A stretch of DNA of 64,000 nucleotides. It comes from an uncultured Opitutales bacterium (GTDB lineage: Bacteria > Verrucomicrobiota > Verrucomicrobiia > Opitutales > Intestinicryptomonadaceae). Positions 47,460 to 56,171 of the stretch are shown piece after piece. Positions within the stretch are counted from its first letter, which is position 1, and each line of letters opens with the position of its first letter. The position numbers were made by a program, and so were the translations under genes. Under the pieces are notes generated by a model, which made no database searches, had not been told where the DNA came from, and saw only the letters and a program-made list of their open reading frames with translations. The stretch is taken from the NCBI GenBank assembly GCA_900548185.1, contig URJJ01000006.1, forward strand, positions 1 to 64,000, written 5' to 3'.

Positions 47460-48398
47460 TCACTCCCAGTCCATGCCGATGTCCATCCATGCGCTCTGGT
47501 GCACGAGGGCCCCGGAGGAGATGAAGTCCGGCCCTATCGCGCCGATGAGGGGCAGGGTCTCCAAAGTCACGCCGCCAGAAGCCTCCGTCCAGGCCCTTTC
47601 GCCCGCCATTTCAACCCCGGCCTTCAGTTCCTCCAGCGTGAAATTGTCGAACATTATCACGTCGGCCTCGGCCTCCAAAACGTAAGGCACCTGGGCGAGC
47701 GAATCGACCTCGACTTCAACCGCGCAGTCCGGATTGGCGCTTTTTGCGCGGCGCACGGCATCGGCAAGAAGCGGCCCAGAGGCAGAACCGGAGGCCGCCA
47801 GATGGTTGTCCTTGAGCATCACGCGGTCGAAGAGGCCCATGCGGTGGGTGTAGGCTCCGCCGCATGCCACGGCGTATTTTTCGAGGGCGCGAAGGCAGGG
47901 GGTGGTCTTGCGGGTGTCGAGTATTTTCGAGCGGCTGTCCCCGAGGGCCGCGACATAGCTGGCAGAGAGGGTCGCAACCCCGCAGAGGTGCTGGAGGAAA
48001 TTCAGCATCACGCGCTCGGCCCTTATCATCGTGCGGGCGGGGCCGGAGATTTCGGCTATCGCATCCCCCTTCGAGACCTTTGCGGAGTCGGATGCAAGGG
48101 CCTTGACGGAGCATTCGCCCTCGCCGTCGGCGCGGGAATAGACGCCGAGGATTATGTCGAGAAGCGGAAGGCCGCAGACTGTCATGTCGCGCCGGGCGAC
48201 AAGGAAGGCCCTGCCGGAGGAGTCCGGGGTGAGGGTGTCGGTCGTTATGTCGCGGCCGTCCGCGGGGCGGCTGGCCAGGCCGAGGCCGGCGATGTCCTCG
48301 TTCCTAGCAAGCCCGACGAGGGTTTCGAGGTAGCTCTTGTCGATTTCGCCCCAGGAGAGCCTGCGGACGAGGTGTTTTTTAAATCTGTCGTTTTTCAT
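47460..48398 (-). CDS. nadC: Nicotinate-nucleotide pyrophosphorylase (carboxylating)
   Basis: Joins quinolinate and PRPP to give nicotinate mononucleotide in NAD synthesis. From ATG 48398 it has 312 residues beginning MKNDRFKKHLVRRLSWGE; the frame extends upstream to 48551 but would run into suhB. Core motifs are ERVMLNFLQHLCGVAT, ILDTRKTTPCLRALEKYAVA and FDRVMLKDNHLA, with the Glu/Asp pair in VEVEVDSL and MFDNFTLEELK. It lies 46 bp after the inositol-phosphatase gene and is probably co-transcribed. nadA and nadB are not in the window. Confidence 0.94.
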   Translation of the reverse strand: MKNDRFKKHLVRRLSWGEIDKSYLETLVGLARNEDIAGLGLASRPADGRDITTDTLTPDSSGRAFLVARRDMTVCGLPLLDIILGVYSRADGEGECSVKALASDSAKVSKGDAIAEISGPARTMIRAERVMLNFLQHLCGVATLSASYVAALGDSRSKILDTRKTTPCLRALEKYAVACGGAYTHRMGLFDRVMLKDNHLAASGSASGPLLADAVRRAKSANPDCAVEVEVDSLAQVPYVLEAEADVIMFDNFTLEELKAGVEMAGERAWTEASGGVTLETLPLIGAIGPDFISSGALVHQSAWMDIGMDWE

Positions 48399-48444
48399 GA
48401 AAATGCAGTTCGCGTTTTTTTCAGATGAGGCGTGCGCGGGGAGG

Positions 48445-49197
48445 CTAAACGTAGAATTCCTCCCTGGCCGCAGCCTGGATATTGAGCGACATCGGTTTGC
48501 CCTCCAGCCCCGAATGCTCCCACTTCCACACGCCTCCGGCGGCTTCCACAAGCGCGAGTCCAGCCGCCACGTCCCAGAGGTTTATGCGCCGCTCGTCGTA
48601 GGCGTCGGCCCTTCCGCAGGCCACCCAGGCGACGGCAAGTGCCGCGCTTCCGCACATCCTGACCTTCTTGAACTTGGCCATGCGGTTTATGAAAAGGCGC
48701 AGGTTTTCCTCGGAATAGTCCGTGTTGCTAGGAAATCCCGTCATTATTACGGCCTGGGATTCCGAGCGCGCCCACGCAGGAGAGACCGGCGCGCCGTTCA
48801 GGCGCAGAGGCAGGCCCTTGCCGCCGCTGAAAAGCTCGTCCCTTGTGAAGTCGTAAACGGCCCCCGCAAGCGGGGTCATGCCGCGCATGAGCCCTATCGA
48901 GACGCACACGCCGGGGATTCCCCGCAGGAAATTGTAAGTCCCGTCAATGGGGTCCACGACCCAGTACGGCTCGTCGCGCCCCATGAGCGACGCATCTCCG
49001 CCCTTCTCCTCGCCCACAACCGCGATTCCGGTATCCTCAAGGAGTCCGCGTATGAAGACTTCGCTCTCGACGTCCTCCTGCAATTTGACGTCGTTTCCGG
49101 CGTCCGAATTCACGCGACGCCCGCCGATTCCGGCCAGCCTGCGCCCGGCGGCGAGGGCCGTCTTGGAGGCGGTTTCAAGCATTTCAGAAATTTCCAT
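48445..49197 (-). CDS. suhB: Inositol monophosphatase family protein
   Basis: Mg-dependent sugar/inositol-phosphate phosphatase. From ATG 49197 it has 250 residues. Metal and catalytic motifs in order: GEEKGGDA (metal-binding Glu), DPIDGTYNFLRGIP, and WDVAAGLALVEAAGG near the C-terminus. The family contains inositol-1-phosphatase, SuhB and 3'-phosphoadenosine phosphatases, and the substrate cannot be fixed from motifs. Probably the first gene of a pair with nadC. Confidence 0.85.
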   Translation of the reverse strand: MEISEMLETASKTALAAGRRLAGIGGRRVNSDAGNDVKLQEDVESEVFIRGLLEDTGIAVVGEEKGGDASLMGRDEPYWVVDPIDGTYNFLRGIPGVCVSIGLMRGMTPLAGAVYDFTRDELFSGGKGLPLRLNGAPVSPAWARSESQAVIMTGFPSNTDYSEENLRLFINRMAKFKKVRMCGSAALAVAWVACGRADAYDERRINLWDVAAGLALVEAAGGVWKWEHSGLEGKPMSLNIQAAAREEFYV

Positions 49198-49359
49198 AAT
49201 TCCCCTGAAGCATGCGCGGGGGCGCGCGCCTTGCAAGCATTTTTAAGGGCCTGCCGCCCCCCGGGCCCGCTCCGGGGAATTGTTAGGAACCCGTTAAATG
49301 GTCGCGCGCGTTTTTTTATTGGCTTGAAAGGGCGCTTTTACGATATTCTAATTTTCATC

Positions 49360-51468
49360 ATGGGCAAAACAGAACAGAAGCGGCACGCGGAGCCGGAAAA
49401 ATATCCGTACTTCAACAGGGAACTGAGCTGGCTGGCCTTCAACCGGCGCGTCCTGAACCTCTGCTCGAACCCGAATTTCCCGCTCCTTGAGCGCATGCGC
49501 TTCCTTTCGATAGTCAGCTCCAACCTCGACGAGTTCTTCGAGATACGCGTGGCGGGGCTCGTCCAGCAGATAGAGTCCGGCGTGACGGGCGCGGACTTCG
49601 ACGGCGTGGGCCCGAGGGAGCTTATAAGGCGCATAAGGGCGCAGGCGCTCGCGATGGTCGCCGACAAGTACAGGGTTTTCTTTTCTGAAATAAAGCCCGA
49701 GCTTTCCAAAAACGGCATATTCATAAAAACCCCCTCCGAGTGCTCGCGCGCCGAGAGGGCGTGGCTTGAAAAATACTTTACGGACAACATCTACCCCGCC
49801 CTCACGCCGATGGCCGTGGACCCGGCCCACCCGTTCCCATTCCTGAAAAACAAGGGGATGTACGTGATGCTCAGCATCGCCAGGGAAGACGTGAGGCGCG
49901 CCCCGGCGGAAACCGCGATAGTCCACGTGCCGCCGATTCTCTCCAGGATAATAAGGGTCGAAAACGGCAGGGAAAACGAATACCACCTGCTGTTTTTAAG
50001 CGACGTCATAAAGCACTTTTCAGACAGGCTCTTCCCGGGGTACAAGGTGCGGAACAAAGCCATATTCCGCCTCACCCGCAACTCCGACCTCTACATCGAC
50101 GAGGAGGAGACGGAAAACCTCCTCAAAACCATCGAAAACGAGCTGCACCGCCAAAAGAAGGGGGCCGCCGTGCGCCTCGAGGCGGAAAGCTCAATGTCAG
50201 AGACCAACCTCCGCCTGCTGCTCGGCGCGCTAGACCTCGAACCGGAGGACGTTTACAAGGCAGACCAAAGCCCCATGAGCATGCTGCGCCTCTGGGCCGC
50301 ATACGACCTCATAGACCGCAGGGACCTGAAATTCCCCGCATTCAAGCCCCACCTTCCGGACGGGTTCCGCGAGGGGCAGAACATATTCGACACAATCGAC
50401 GCTTCCGACCGCCTCCTGCACCATCCCTACGAAAGCTTCGACCCGGTGGAAGACTTCATCGCAACCGCCGCCGAGGACGAGTCCGTATTTGCCATAAAGC
50501 TCACGCTCTACCGCACAAACAGCGACTCGCGCATCCTAAAGAGCCTCAAGGAGGCCGCCCTCAAGGGCAAGCAGGTGACGGTGCTTGTAGAGCTCAAGGC
50601 GCGCGGCGACGAGGAAAAGAACATCCGCTGGGCAAGGGAGCTGGAGGAGATGGGCGTCCACGTCGTCTACGGGATAGTTGGGCTTAAGACCCACTGCAAG
50701 ATATGCCTTATCGTCCGCAACTCCGGCCAGGGGGGCATGAGGCTTTACGCCCACATCGGCACGGGCAACTACAATTCAAAGACGGCGAAGGCCTACACCG
50801 ACCTTTCCTACTTCACCTCCAAGCGCGAGATATGCGACGAGGTCGCAAGCGTGTTCAACACCCTGACCGGCAAGGTCGCGGCCCCGTCGTTTAGCCGCCT
50901 CATAGTGGCCCCGTTCTCCTTCCACGAAAAATTCGCGGAGCTTATAAGAAACGAAATCAAAAACGCAAAGGCCGGAAAGCCGGCGCGCATAATCGCAAAG
51001 ACAAACGCCATTATCGAGCAGTCGATGATAGACCTGTTCTACGAGGCGTCCCGGGCCGGGGTGAAGGTGGACCTCATCGTGCGCGGGATATGCGGCCTTG
51101 TCCCCGGCGTCAAGGGCGTGAGCGAAAACATCACCGTGCGCAGCATAGTCGGCGTCTATCTGGAGCACAGCCGCATATACTACTTTGAAAACGGCGGAAG
51201 CCCGCTTGTGTACGCGGGCTCGGGAGACCTCATGCCGCGCAACATGTTCAGGCGCATAGAATGCATATTCCCGGTCGAGGACGAGGCCCTGAAGTCCAGG
51301 ATTGTCGACGAAATCCTCGCGGGGCTTCTGCGCGACAACATGTTCGCCGACCTCCTGCACTCAAACGGTGCCTACTATAAGAGCGCGGAGATGAAGGCGC
51401 GCGAACCCTTCTCCGCCCAGCAGCACTTCATGGATTTGAGCCGGATGCGCGAGGCCGGGGAAATCTGA
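49360..51468 (+). CDS. ppk: Polyphosphate kinase 1
   Basis: Makes long-chain polyphosphate from ATP and can run in reverse. From ATG 49360 it has 702 residues; the upstream open frame from 48337 is an artefact opposite suhB and nadC. N-terminal PYFNRELSWLAFNRRVL, a ATP-binding head, and the two phospholipase D-like catalytic domains are present. The phospho-His is H465 in LYAHIGTGNYNSKTAKAY. A LVPGVKGVSENITVRSIVG block and GSGDLMPRNMFRRIE close the active site. A TTGGCT-17-GATATT promoter-like pair lies directly before the start, which would give a very short leader. Confidence 0.95.
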   Translation: MGKTEQKRHAEPEKYPYFNRELSWLAFNRRVLNLCSNPNFPLLERMRFLSIVSSNLDEFFEIRVAGLVQQIESGVTGADFDGVGPRELIRRIRAQALAMVADKYRVFFSEIKPELSKNGIFIKTPSECSRAERAWLEKYFTDNIYPALTPMAVDPAHPFPFLKNKGMYVMLSIAREDVRRAPAETAIVHVPPILSRIIRVENGRENEYHLLFLSDVIKHFSDRLFPGYKVRNKAIFRLTRNSDLYIDEEETENLLKTIENELHRQKKGAAVRLEAESSMSETNLRLLLGALDLEPEDVYKADQSPMSMLRLWAAYDLIDRRDLKFPAFKPHLPDGFREGQNIFDTIDASDRLLHHPYESFDPVEDFIATAAEDESVFAIKLTLYRTNSDSRILKSLKEAALKGKQVTVLVELKARGDEEKNIRWARELEEMGVHVVYGIVGLKTHCKICLIVRNSGQGGMRLYAHIGTGNYNSKTAKAYTDLSYFTSKREICDEVASVFNTLTGKVAAPSFSRLIVAPFSFHEKFAELIRNEIKNAKAGKPARIIAKTNAIIEQSMIDLFYEASRAGVKVDLIVRGICGLVPGVKGVSENITVRSIVGVYLEHSRIYYFENGGSPLVYAGSGDLMPRNMFRRIECIFPVEDEALKSRIVDEILAGLLRDNMFADLLHSNGAYYKSAEMKAREPFSAQQHFMDLSRMREAGEI

Positions 51469-51635
51469 AGCCCCGCCCCTCAAAACGTCGCCCGCAGACG
51501 GCCCGCCGATAAGAAACGCCCGCACCTCCCGCAGACGGAAGGCGGCATCGCCTCGGCGCGGACGCGAGCGCGCAGAAAGCTTTCCGGGATGCGTCCGGCG
51601 CCCCGCCCGCACTTCGGCGCAGGCGGGGCCATCCC

Positions 51636-52721
51636 TCACATCCTGTGGGTCGGGTTCGGCCTTCCGGGAGTCAGGGAGACGAGCTCCGCAGGCGACATCT
51701 TAAAGCCGCCCTTCGCAGCCCCCCTGAGCGCGGCGCGGACGCACTTTTCCAAATCGCGGTCGCGCATCTGCACGCGCGCGTTCAGTATCATGAATTCGCC
51801 TGAATCGCCGCAAGGGGCGAGCTTGCGGACGCAGGTTTTGGAGCTTAGAGAAGTGAGGTTTGCGCAGTAGGCCCTCCCGCCGAAACGCGCCAGGGCCTTC
51901 ACGTGGCCCACCTCGGCCCCCCTCTTTGCAAACTCCCCGCGCAGGGCGGAAAAAAGCCCCGCAACGGCGGCGCGCAGATTCTGCCGCGCGCCCTTTTCCG
52001 GCTTCAGCGCGACCTTCGCGTTGAGCCATCCGAGCACGGCCTCGCCGTGCGCGTACCGGTCGTAGTCAACCTCGATTTTCGACGCCCCCGAACGCTTTCC
52101 GGAAAGCGCAATATCAAGCCATTTTTCGACATTTTTTCCGGAGAATGCAGAGGCGCAAACAACCTCCGCCCCGCCGGAAAGCTTCCCCGCAAGCGCCGCA
52201 GCTTTGCGCATTTCACAAGCGCTGAAGGCGTCCGACTTTGCGCACACCACAAAGTCGGCCTCGCAAAGCTGCCGGCCGATTATGTAAGCGGCGTCCGGGT
52301 CCAGGCCGGACTCCCCCTCCGAAAATGCCGCTGCCGCGCGCTCCGGGTCCAGAAGCACCCCGAGCGGGGCGACATCGAAGCCCTTCATGAGCTTTTTTAT
52401 CGGGCGCACCACGGTCGAGGCGAGGTCGGTGCAGGAGCCAACGGGCTCGGCCAGGATGACATCCGCCCCGGCCCCGGCGAGCGATTCCGCAGCCTCCGCA
52501 AAGCCCTGGAAATTGCAGCAGAAGCAGGAGCCCGAAACCTCGCGCGCCTCAAAGCCCGCCTCAAACAGGGCCGTGTCGACGAGGTTTGCCGCCTGGTCGT
52601 TTGAAATGAGGCCGACCTTTGCGCCCCGGGCCGAGAGTATTTCGGCGGCGCGCAGAAGCATCGTGGTTTTGCCGCTTCCAAGAAAGCCGCCCAGCAGTAT
52701 TATCTTAACCTTCCTTTTCAT
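51636..52721 (-). CDS. CobW-family (COG0523) GTP-binding metal protein
   Basis: Predicted GTPase metallochaperone. 361 residues. Walker A is GGFLGSGKTTMLL; the family CxCC motif is seen as GSCFCCNFQG; LAEPVGSCTD is the switch region; VCAKSDA is the NKxD-type guanine-recognition motif. The C-terminal CobW domain (FMILNARVQMRD) ends in a His tail. Known members insert zinc, cobalt or other metals. Here the start overlaps the aquaporin stop by 17 bp and the padR gene sits upstream, so the three are probably one operon. Confidence 0.88.
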   Translation of the reverse strand: MKRKVKIILLGGFLGSGKTTMLLRAAEILSARGAKVGLISNDQAANLVDTALFEAGFEAREVSGSCFCCNFQGFAEAAESLAGAGADVILAEPVGSCTDLASTVVRPIKKLMKGFDVAPLGVLLDPERAAAAFSEGESGLDPDAAYIIGRQLCEADFVVCAKSDAFSACEMRKAAALAGKLSGGAEVVCASAFSGKNVEKWLDIALSGKRSGASKIEVDYDRYAHGEAVLGWLNAKVALKPEKGARQNLRAAVAGLFSALRGEFAKRGAEVGHVKALARFGGRAYCANLTSLSSKTCVRKLAPCGDSGEFMILNARVQMRDRDLEKCVRAALRGAAKGGFKMSPAELVSLTPGRPNPTHRM

Positions 52722-53538
52722 TTTTTCCTTTCAAAATCCCGTAGGCGAACGCCCCCGCCAGCGCGCCGGCGACGGGCGAGAGGACGTACACCGCAAAAAA
52801 GCCCCCGCGCGGCCCGGGAATCGCCTCGGAACCCCAGCCGCACATCCACGCAAAAAGCCTCGGGCCGAAGTCGCGCGCCGGGTTGAATCCGGCCTGCGTG
52901 AGGGGGGAAATCACGGAAATCAATACGCCGACCCCCAGGCCTATCATAACCGGCGCGAAGGCCGAGCCCGGAGAGGCGCCGTTGCGGGAGTCGGTCAGCG
53001 CGAATATGAAAAACGCAAGAAACGCAGTGCCTATCGCCTCGCCGAACATGGCGGCCGCCATCGGCACGCTTTCGGGGCTCCACCCGAGGGCCTTCGCCAT
53101 CCCCGGATTTGGGAAGTACTCCGCGTAAACCATCGCGCTCATGTGGCTGCCGGCGCCCCCCCTCACGATGGAGTTGGCGGCCTCGTACTCCGCAATCAGC
53201 CCTGAAAACATCCAGTAAAGGACGGCGGCCGCCGCAAAGGCGCCGAGAACCTGGGATGCAATGTAGGGGACCACCCTGCGCTTTTCAAACCCGCCGAATG
53301 CGGCGAACGCTATGGTTATCGCGGGGTTGAGGTGCGCGCCGGATATTGCGGCGGTGGAATATATCGCAAGCGATATGCCGAGCGACCATATGACGGCAAT
53401 CTGCCAAAGGCCCGCATGGGCCCCCGCGAGCACGCCCGCATGCAGCGAGCCCAGCCCGAAAAAGCAAAGCACGAAAGTTCCTGCAAGCTCTGCAAAATAT
53501 TTCCGCCCGTCCGACTTCGAGATTTTAAACGGATTCAT
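52705..53538 (-). CDS. Aquaporin / glycerol channel (MIP family)
   Basis: Passive channel for water or small neutral solutes in the inner membrane. From ATG 53538 it has 277 residues with six membrane helices and both NPA boxes, GAHLNPAITIAFA and NPARDFGPRL. The Asp after the second NPA (NPARD) is characteristic of aquaglyceroporins. Selectivity between water, glycerol or metalloids is uncertain. It overlaps padR by 14 bp and cobW by 17 bp, so it is translationally coupled on both sides. Confidence 0.9.
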   Translation of the reverse strand: MNPFKISKSDGRKYFAELAGTFVLCFFGLGSLHAGVLAGAHAGLWQIAVIWSLGISLAIYSTAAISGAHLNPAITIAFAAFGGFEKRRVVPYIASQVLGAFAAAAVLYWMFSGLIAEYEAANSIVRGGAGSHMSAMVYAEYFPNPGMAKALGWSPESVPMAAAMFGEAIGTAFLAFFIFALTDSRNGASPGSAFAPVMIGLGVGVLISVISPLTQAGFNPARDFGPRLFAWMCGWGSEAIPGPRGGFFAVYVLSPVAGALAGAFAYGILKGKNEKEG

Positions 53539-53896
53539 CCCGCCCCCCGCGCTCCATAAATTCGAGGGTCTTTGAAATCTGATCCCTGTAAGACTCCAAA
53601 CTCGCCCTCCAGTTTTCAAGGCACCTGCGCCCCGAAGCGGTTATCCTGCAAACCTTCCGGGCCGGGCCTTCCCCGCATTCCCTGAGGCTCGAAGAAACCC
53701 TTCCGTCCGCCTCAAGCTCCTTTATGGCGCGGTAAACCCCGCTCAAATCGACATCCCGCCCGAACACCCCGCAGGAATTCAGGGCGTGCGCGACAGCGTA
53801 GCCGTGCATCGGCTCGCGCGCGAGCATCGAAAGCAGAGCGGGCTTCAGCAGCTTCGGAAGGTTGGCCCCCTTGCACGAACATTTGACTTTGTCCAT
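53525..53896 (-). CDS. PadR-family transcriptional regulator
   Basis: From ATG 53896 it has 123 residues. The winged helix-turn-helix is LLKPALLSMLAREPMHGYAV and then DLSGVYRAIKELEADGRVSS, with a wing ending ITASGRRCLENW. Unusually for this family, it begins with a Cys pair, KCSCKGANLPK, which could bind metal or respond to redox; this is speculation. A GGAG ribosome-binding site lies 11 bp upstream of the ATG. PadR proteins usually repress the adjacent operon, here aquaporin-cobW. Confidence 0.87.
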   Translation of the reverse strand: MDKVKCSCKGANLPKLLKPALLSMLAREPMHGYAVAHALNSCGVFGRDVDLSGVYRAIKELEADGRVSSSLRECGEGPARKVCRITASGRRCLENWRASLESYRDQISKTLEFMERGGRDESV

Positions 53897-54259
53897 TATA
53901 TGACTTGCTCCAATAGTTGTCCGAATAAATGCGGGCGGGCATGGAACCCGTCCGTTTCCGATAAAAATCCTTAAAGGCCCGCGATGCCTTAAGGCAAGAT
54001 TTTTCTTAAAAAAAACGCACTCGCTTGCGGGCGACGCAAGGCGCGGGGCGACGGGCGGCAGAAGCCGGCGCACGCATTCCCGCGCGGCGCACGCAGCCAA
54101 AAAAAACGGCGCAAACCGGAAAGGGAGGCAGAGAATCTGCCCCGAATTTCGCCTTCAAAAAATGCGGTTTTCCTGCGCTTCCCGCCTCATGCAGAAACCC
54201 GCCCGCTCTTTCGCTTCCGCCGGGGCGCGCCGACACCGCCCCCCAATATATGCCGGCAC
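53897..54259. other. Promoter region of the padR operon
   Basis: AT-rich near padR, GC-rich elsewhere. No gene recognised. Candidate regulator site not identified. Confidence 0.4.
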
Positions 54260-54306
54260 AAAAAAGCCGGGCCGCCATTCGCGCCTTCCGGCGCGCCCGG
54301 CCCGGC
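54260..54306 (-). terminator. Terminator of the uppS-ispG operon
   Basis: On the minus strand, outer stem GCCGGGCCG/CGGCCCGGC (54298-54306 and 54266-54274), an inner GGCGCG stem, then six T, ~35 bp after the ispG stop. Confidence 0.85.
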
Positions 54307-54340
54307 AAACAATGCCATAGCGGGCGTGCAGCGCCCGCCG

Positions 54341-56161
54341 TCAGGCGTCCTTTTCAACCCAGCGGCCGCTCTCCTTTATGAGGGCGACGAGGCGGTCGAT
54401 TGCCTCCGCCTGCGGTATGTTCACGGCCACGCACTTTCTGCCCTTATAAAGGTTTATCTTCCCCGGCGCGCCGCCTACGTACCCGAAATCAGCGTCCCCC
54501 ATCTCGCCCGGGCCGTTTACTATGCAGCCCATTATGCCGATTGTGAGGTCCTTGAGGTGCATGGTGCGCTCCCTGATTGCGGCCGCCGTCGACTGGATGT
54601 CGTAGAGCGTGCGCCCGCAGCTCGGGCATGCGACGTACTCGGCCCTGCTTTTTCGCGCCCGCGCCCCCTGGAGGATGGCGAGGCACACGTCGGCGTCGCG
54701 CTCGGGCGAGCCGGAAACGGACGCGGAGGCGATGTCGCCGATGCCGTCTGTCATGAGGGAGCCGATGTAAATGGAAGCCTCGTTCAGCTTCGAGTTTTCG
54801 GAGGCGCCGGGGTTCACGCACTTGGAGTCGTCAAACTTCAAAAACAGCGGGCATTCGATGCCGAAATCGCGCATGAGGGCGGCGAACATGCGCGCCTCGC
54901 CCACGGCGTGCCTCCCCTCCGCAGGGGCGGGCGCAACCAGCGCGATTTTTCCGGGGGCGGCCGATTTTATGACATCTGCAAAGCCCTTGAGGCTCCCGCA
55001 GGAAATCTCCGCGGCGACCGCCCCGCCCTTTTCAAGCTCCGCCCGCAGCTCGTCCGGGCGCGAGAATTTCGCGTACCTGAAATCCCCTCCGCCGGCGGGC
55101 GAGCCGTCGGAGTTGAATGAAAATTCCGCCTTTTCAGCCGCGCCGCCGAATACCGCGACTGCGGGGGGGCGTCCCGCGCCCACTTCGACGGACGAAATCT
55201 TTACGTCGGCGCACGGCCTGCGCGTGTACGAATAAAAGTCGATGCCCTCGGCCACCTGGCAAACCGCCTTTTCGGCCCTGATTTTATCGACCAGCGAGGC
55301 GAGCTCAACAGCCACGGGAACCTCCTCGACGGGGTCCTCCGTGAGCGAAACCCTTATGGTGTCGCCTATCCCGTCGAACAACAGGCCGCCTATGCCCATG
55401 GCGCTCTTTATGCGGGCGTCCTCGCCGAAGCCGGCCTCGGTCACGCCGAGGTGCAGGGGAGCGTCGAAGCCCTCCTTCATCATCATCGACACCGCAAGGC
55501 GGTAGGTCTCGGTCATTATGCGGGTGTTGCTGGCCTTGAACGAGAACACGAAGTCGTTGAAATTCATGTCGCGGCAGATGCGGGCGAACTCGAACGCCGC
55601 CTCGACCATGCCCAGGGAGGTGTCCCCGTAGCGGCTTATTATGCGGTCGGAGAGCGACCCGTGGTTGGTGCCTATCCTCATCGCCCTGCCGAGCTCCTTG
55701 CAGCGCGCGACGAGCGGGGCGAACTTTTCGCGCACCTTTTCAAGCTCCTCGGCGTAGAGGGCGTCCGTGTATTCGACGGGGGCGGTCTTTTTCTTATCGC
55801 TGAAATTGCCGGGATTCACGCGGATTTTTTCGACGTGCTCGACCGCCTCCATGGCCGTGGCGGGCAGGAAGTGGATGTCGGCTACGAGCGGGTTTTCAAA
55901 CCCGGCCGCCCTGAACTTTTTGGAGATTTCGCCGAGGGCGCGCGCGGCGTCGAGGTTCTGCGCGGTGAGCCTTATTATCTCGCAGCCGGCTTCGGCGAGC
56001 TTTATGCACTGGCCGACCGACGCGGCGACGTCGCACGTCTTGGTGTTCGTCATCGACTGGACGCGGACCGGGTTTGAGCCGCCCACGCCGACGCCGCCGA
56101 CCATGACTTCGCGCGTCCTGAAGCGGACGCAGTTGAACCTTGATATGCAGTAATTGTCCAT
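54341..56161 (-). CDS. ispG: 4-hydroxy-3-methylbut-2-enyl diphosphate synthase, long form
   Basis: Penultimate step of the MEP isoprenoid pathway, using a [4Fe-4S] cluster. 606 residues, against ~370 for the short form. The TIM barrel is at the N-terminus (VQSMTNTKTCDVAASVGQ; FSFKASNTRIMTETYRL) and the Fe-S domain at the C-terminus (CPSCGRTLYDIQ, and GCIVNGPGEMGDADFGYVGG). The ~250-residue insert between them is the extra domain of the long form found in plants, Chlamydiae and Bacteroidota. Last gene of the uppS-cdsA-dxr-rseP-ispG operon, 10 bp after rseP. Confidence 0.94.
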   Translation of the reverse strand: MDNYCISRFNCVRFRTREVMVGGVGVGGSNPVRVQSMTNTKTCDVAASVGQCIKLAEAGCEIIRLTAQNLDAARALGEISKKFRAAGFENPLVADIHFLPATAMEAVEHVEKIRVNPGNFSDKKKTAPVEYTDALYAEELEKVREKFAPLVARCKELGRAMRIGTNHGSLSDRIISRYGDTSLGMVEAAFEFARICRDMNFNDFVFSFKASNTRIMTETYRLAVSMMMKEGFDAPLHLGVTEAGFGEDARIKSAMGIGGLLFDGIGDTIRVSLTEDPVEEVPVAVELASLVDKIRAEKAVCQVAEGIDFYSYTRRPCADVKISSVEVGAGRPPAVAVFGGAAEKAEFSFNSDGSPAGGGDFRYAKFSRPDELRAELEKGGAVAAEISCGSLKGFADVIKSAAPGKIALVAPAPAEGRHAVGEARMFAALMRDFGIECPLFLKFDDSKCVNPGASENSKLNEASIYIGSLMTDGIGDIASASVSGSPERDADVCLAILQGARARKSRAEYVACPSCGRTLYDIQSTAAAIRERTMHLKDLTIGIMGCIVNGPGEMGDADFGYVGGAPGKINLYKGRKCVAVNIPQAEAIDRLVALIKESGRWVEKDA

Positions 56162-56171
56162 GATTTTTGTG

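Noticed and set aside
48337..49359. Upstream extension of ppk to 48337
   Set aside because: It lies opposite nadC and suhB and has no PPK homology; the family start is at 49360.
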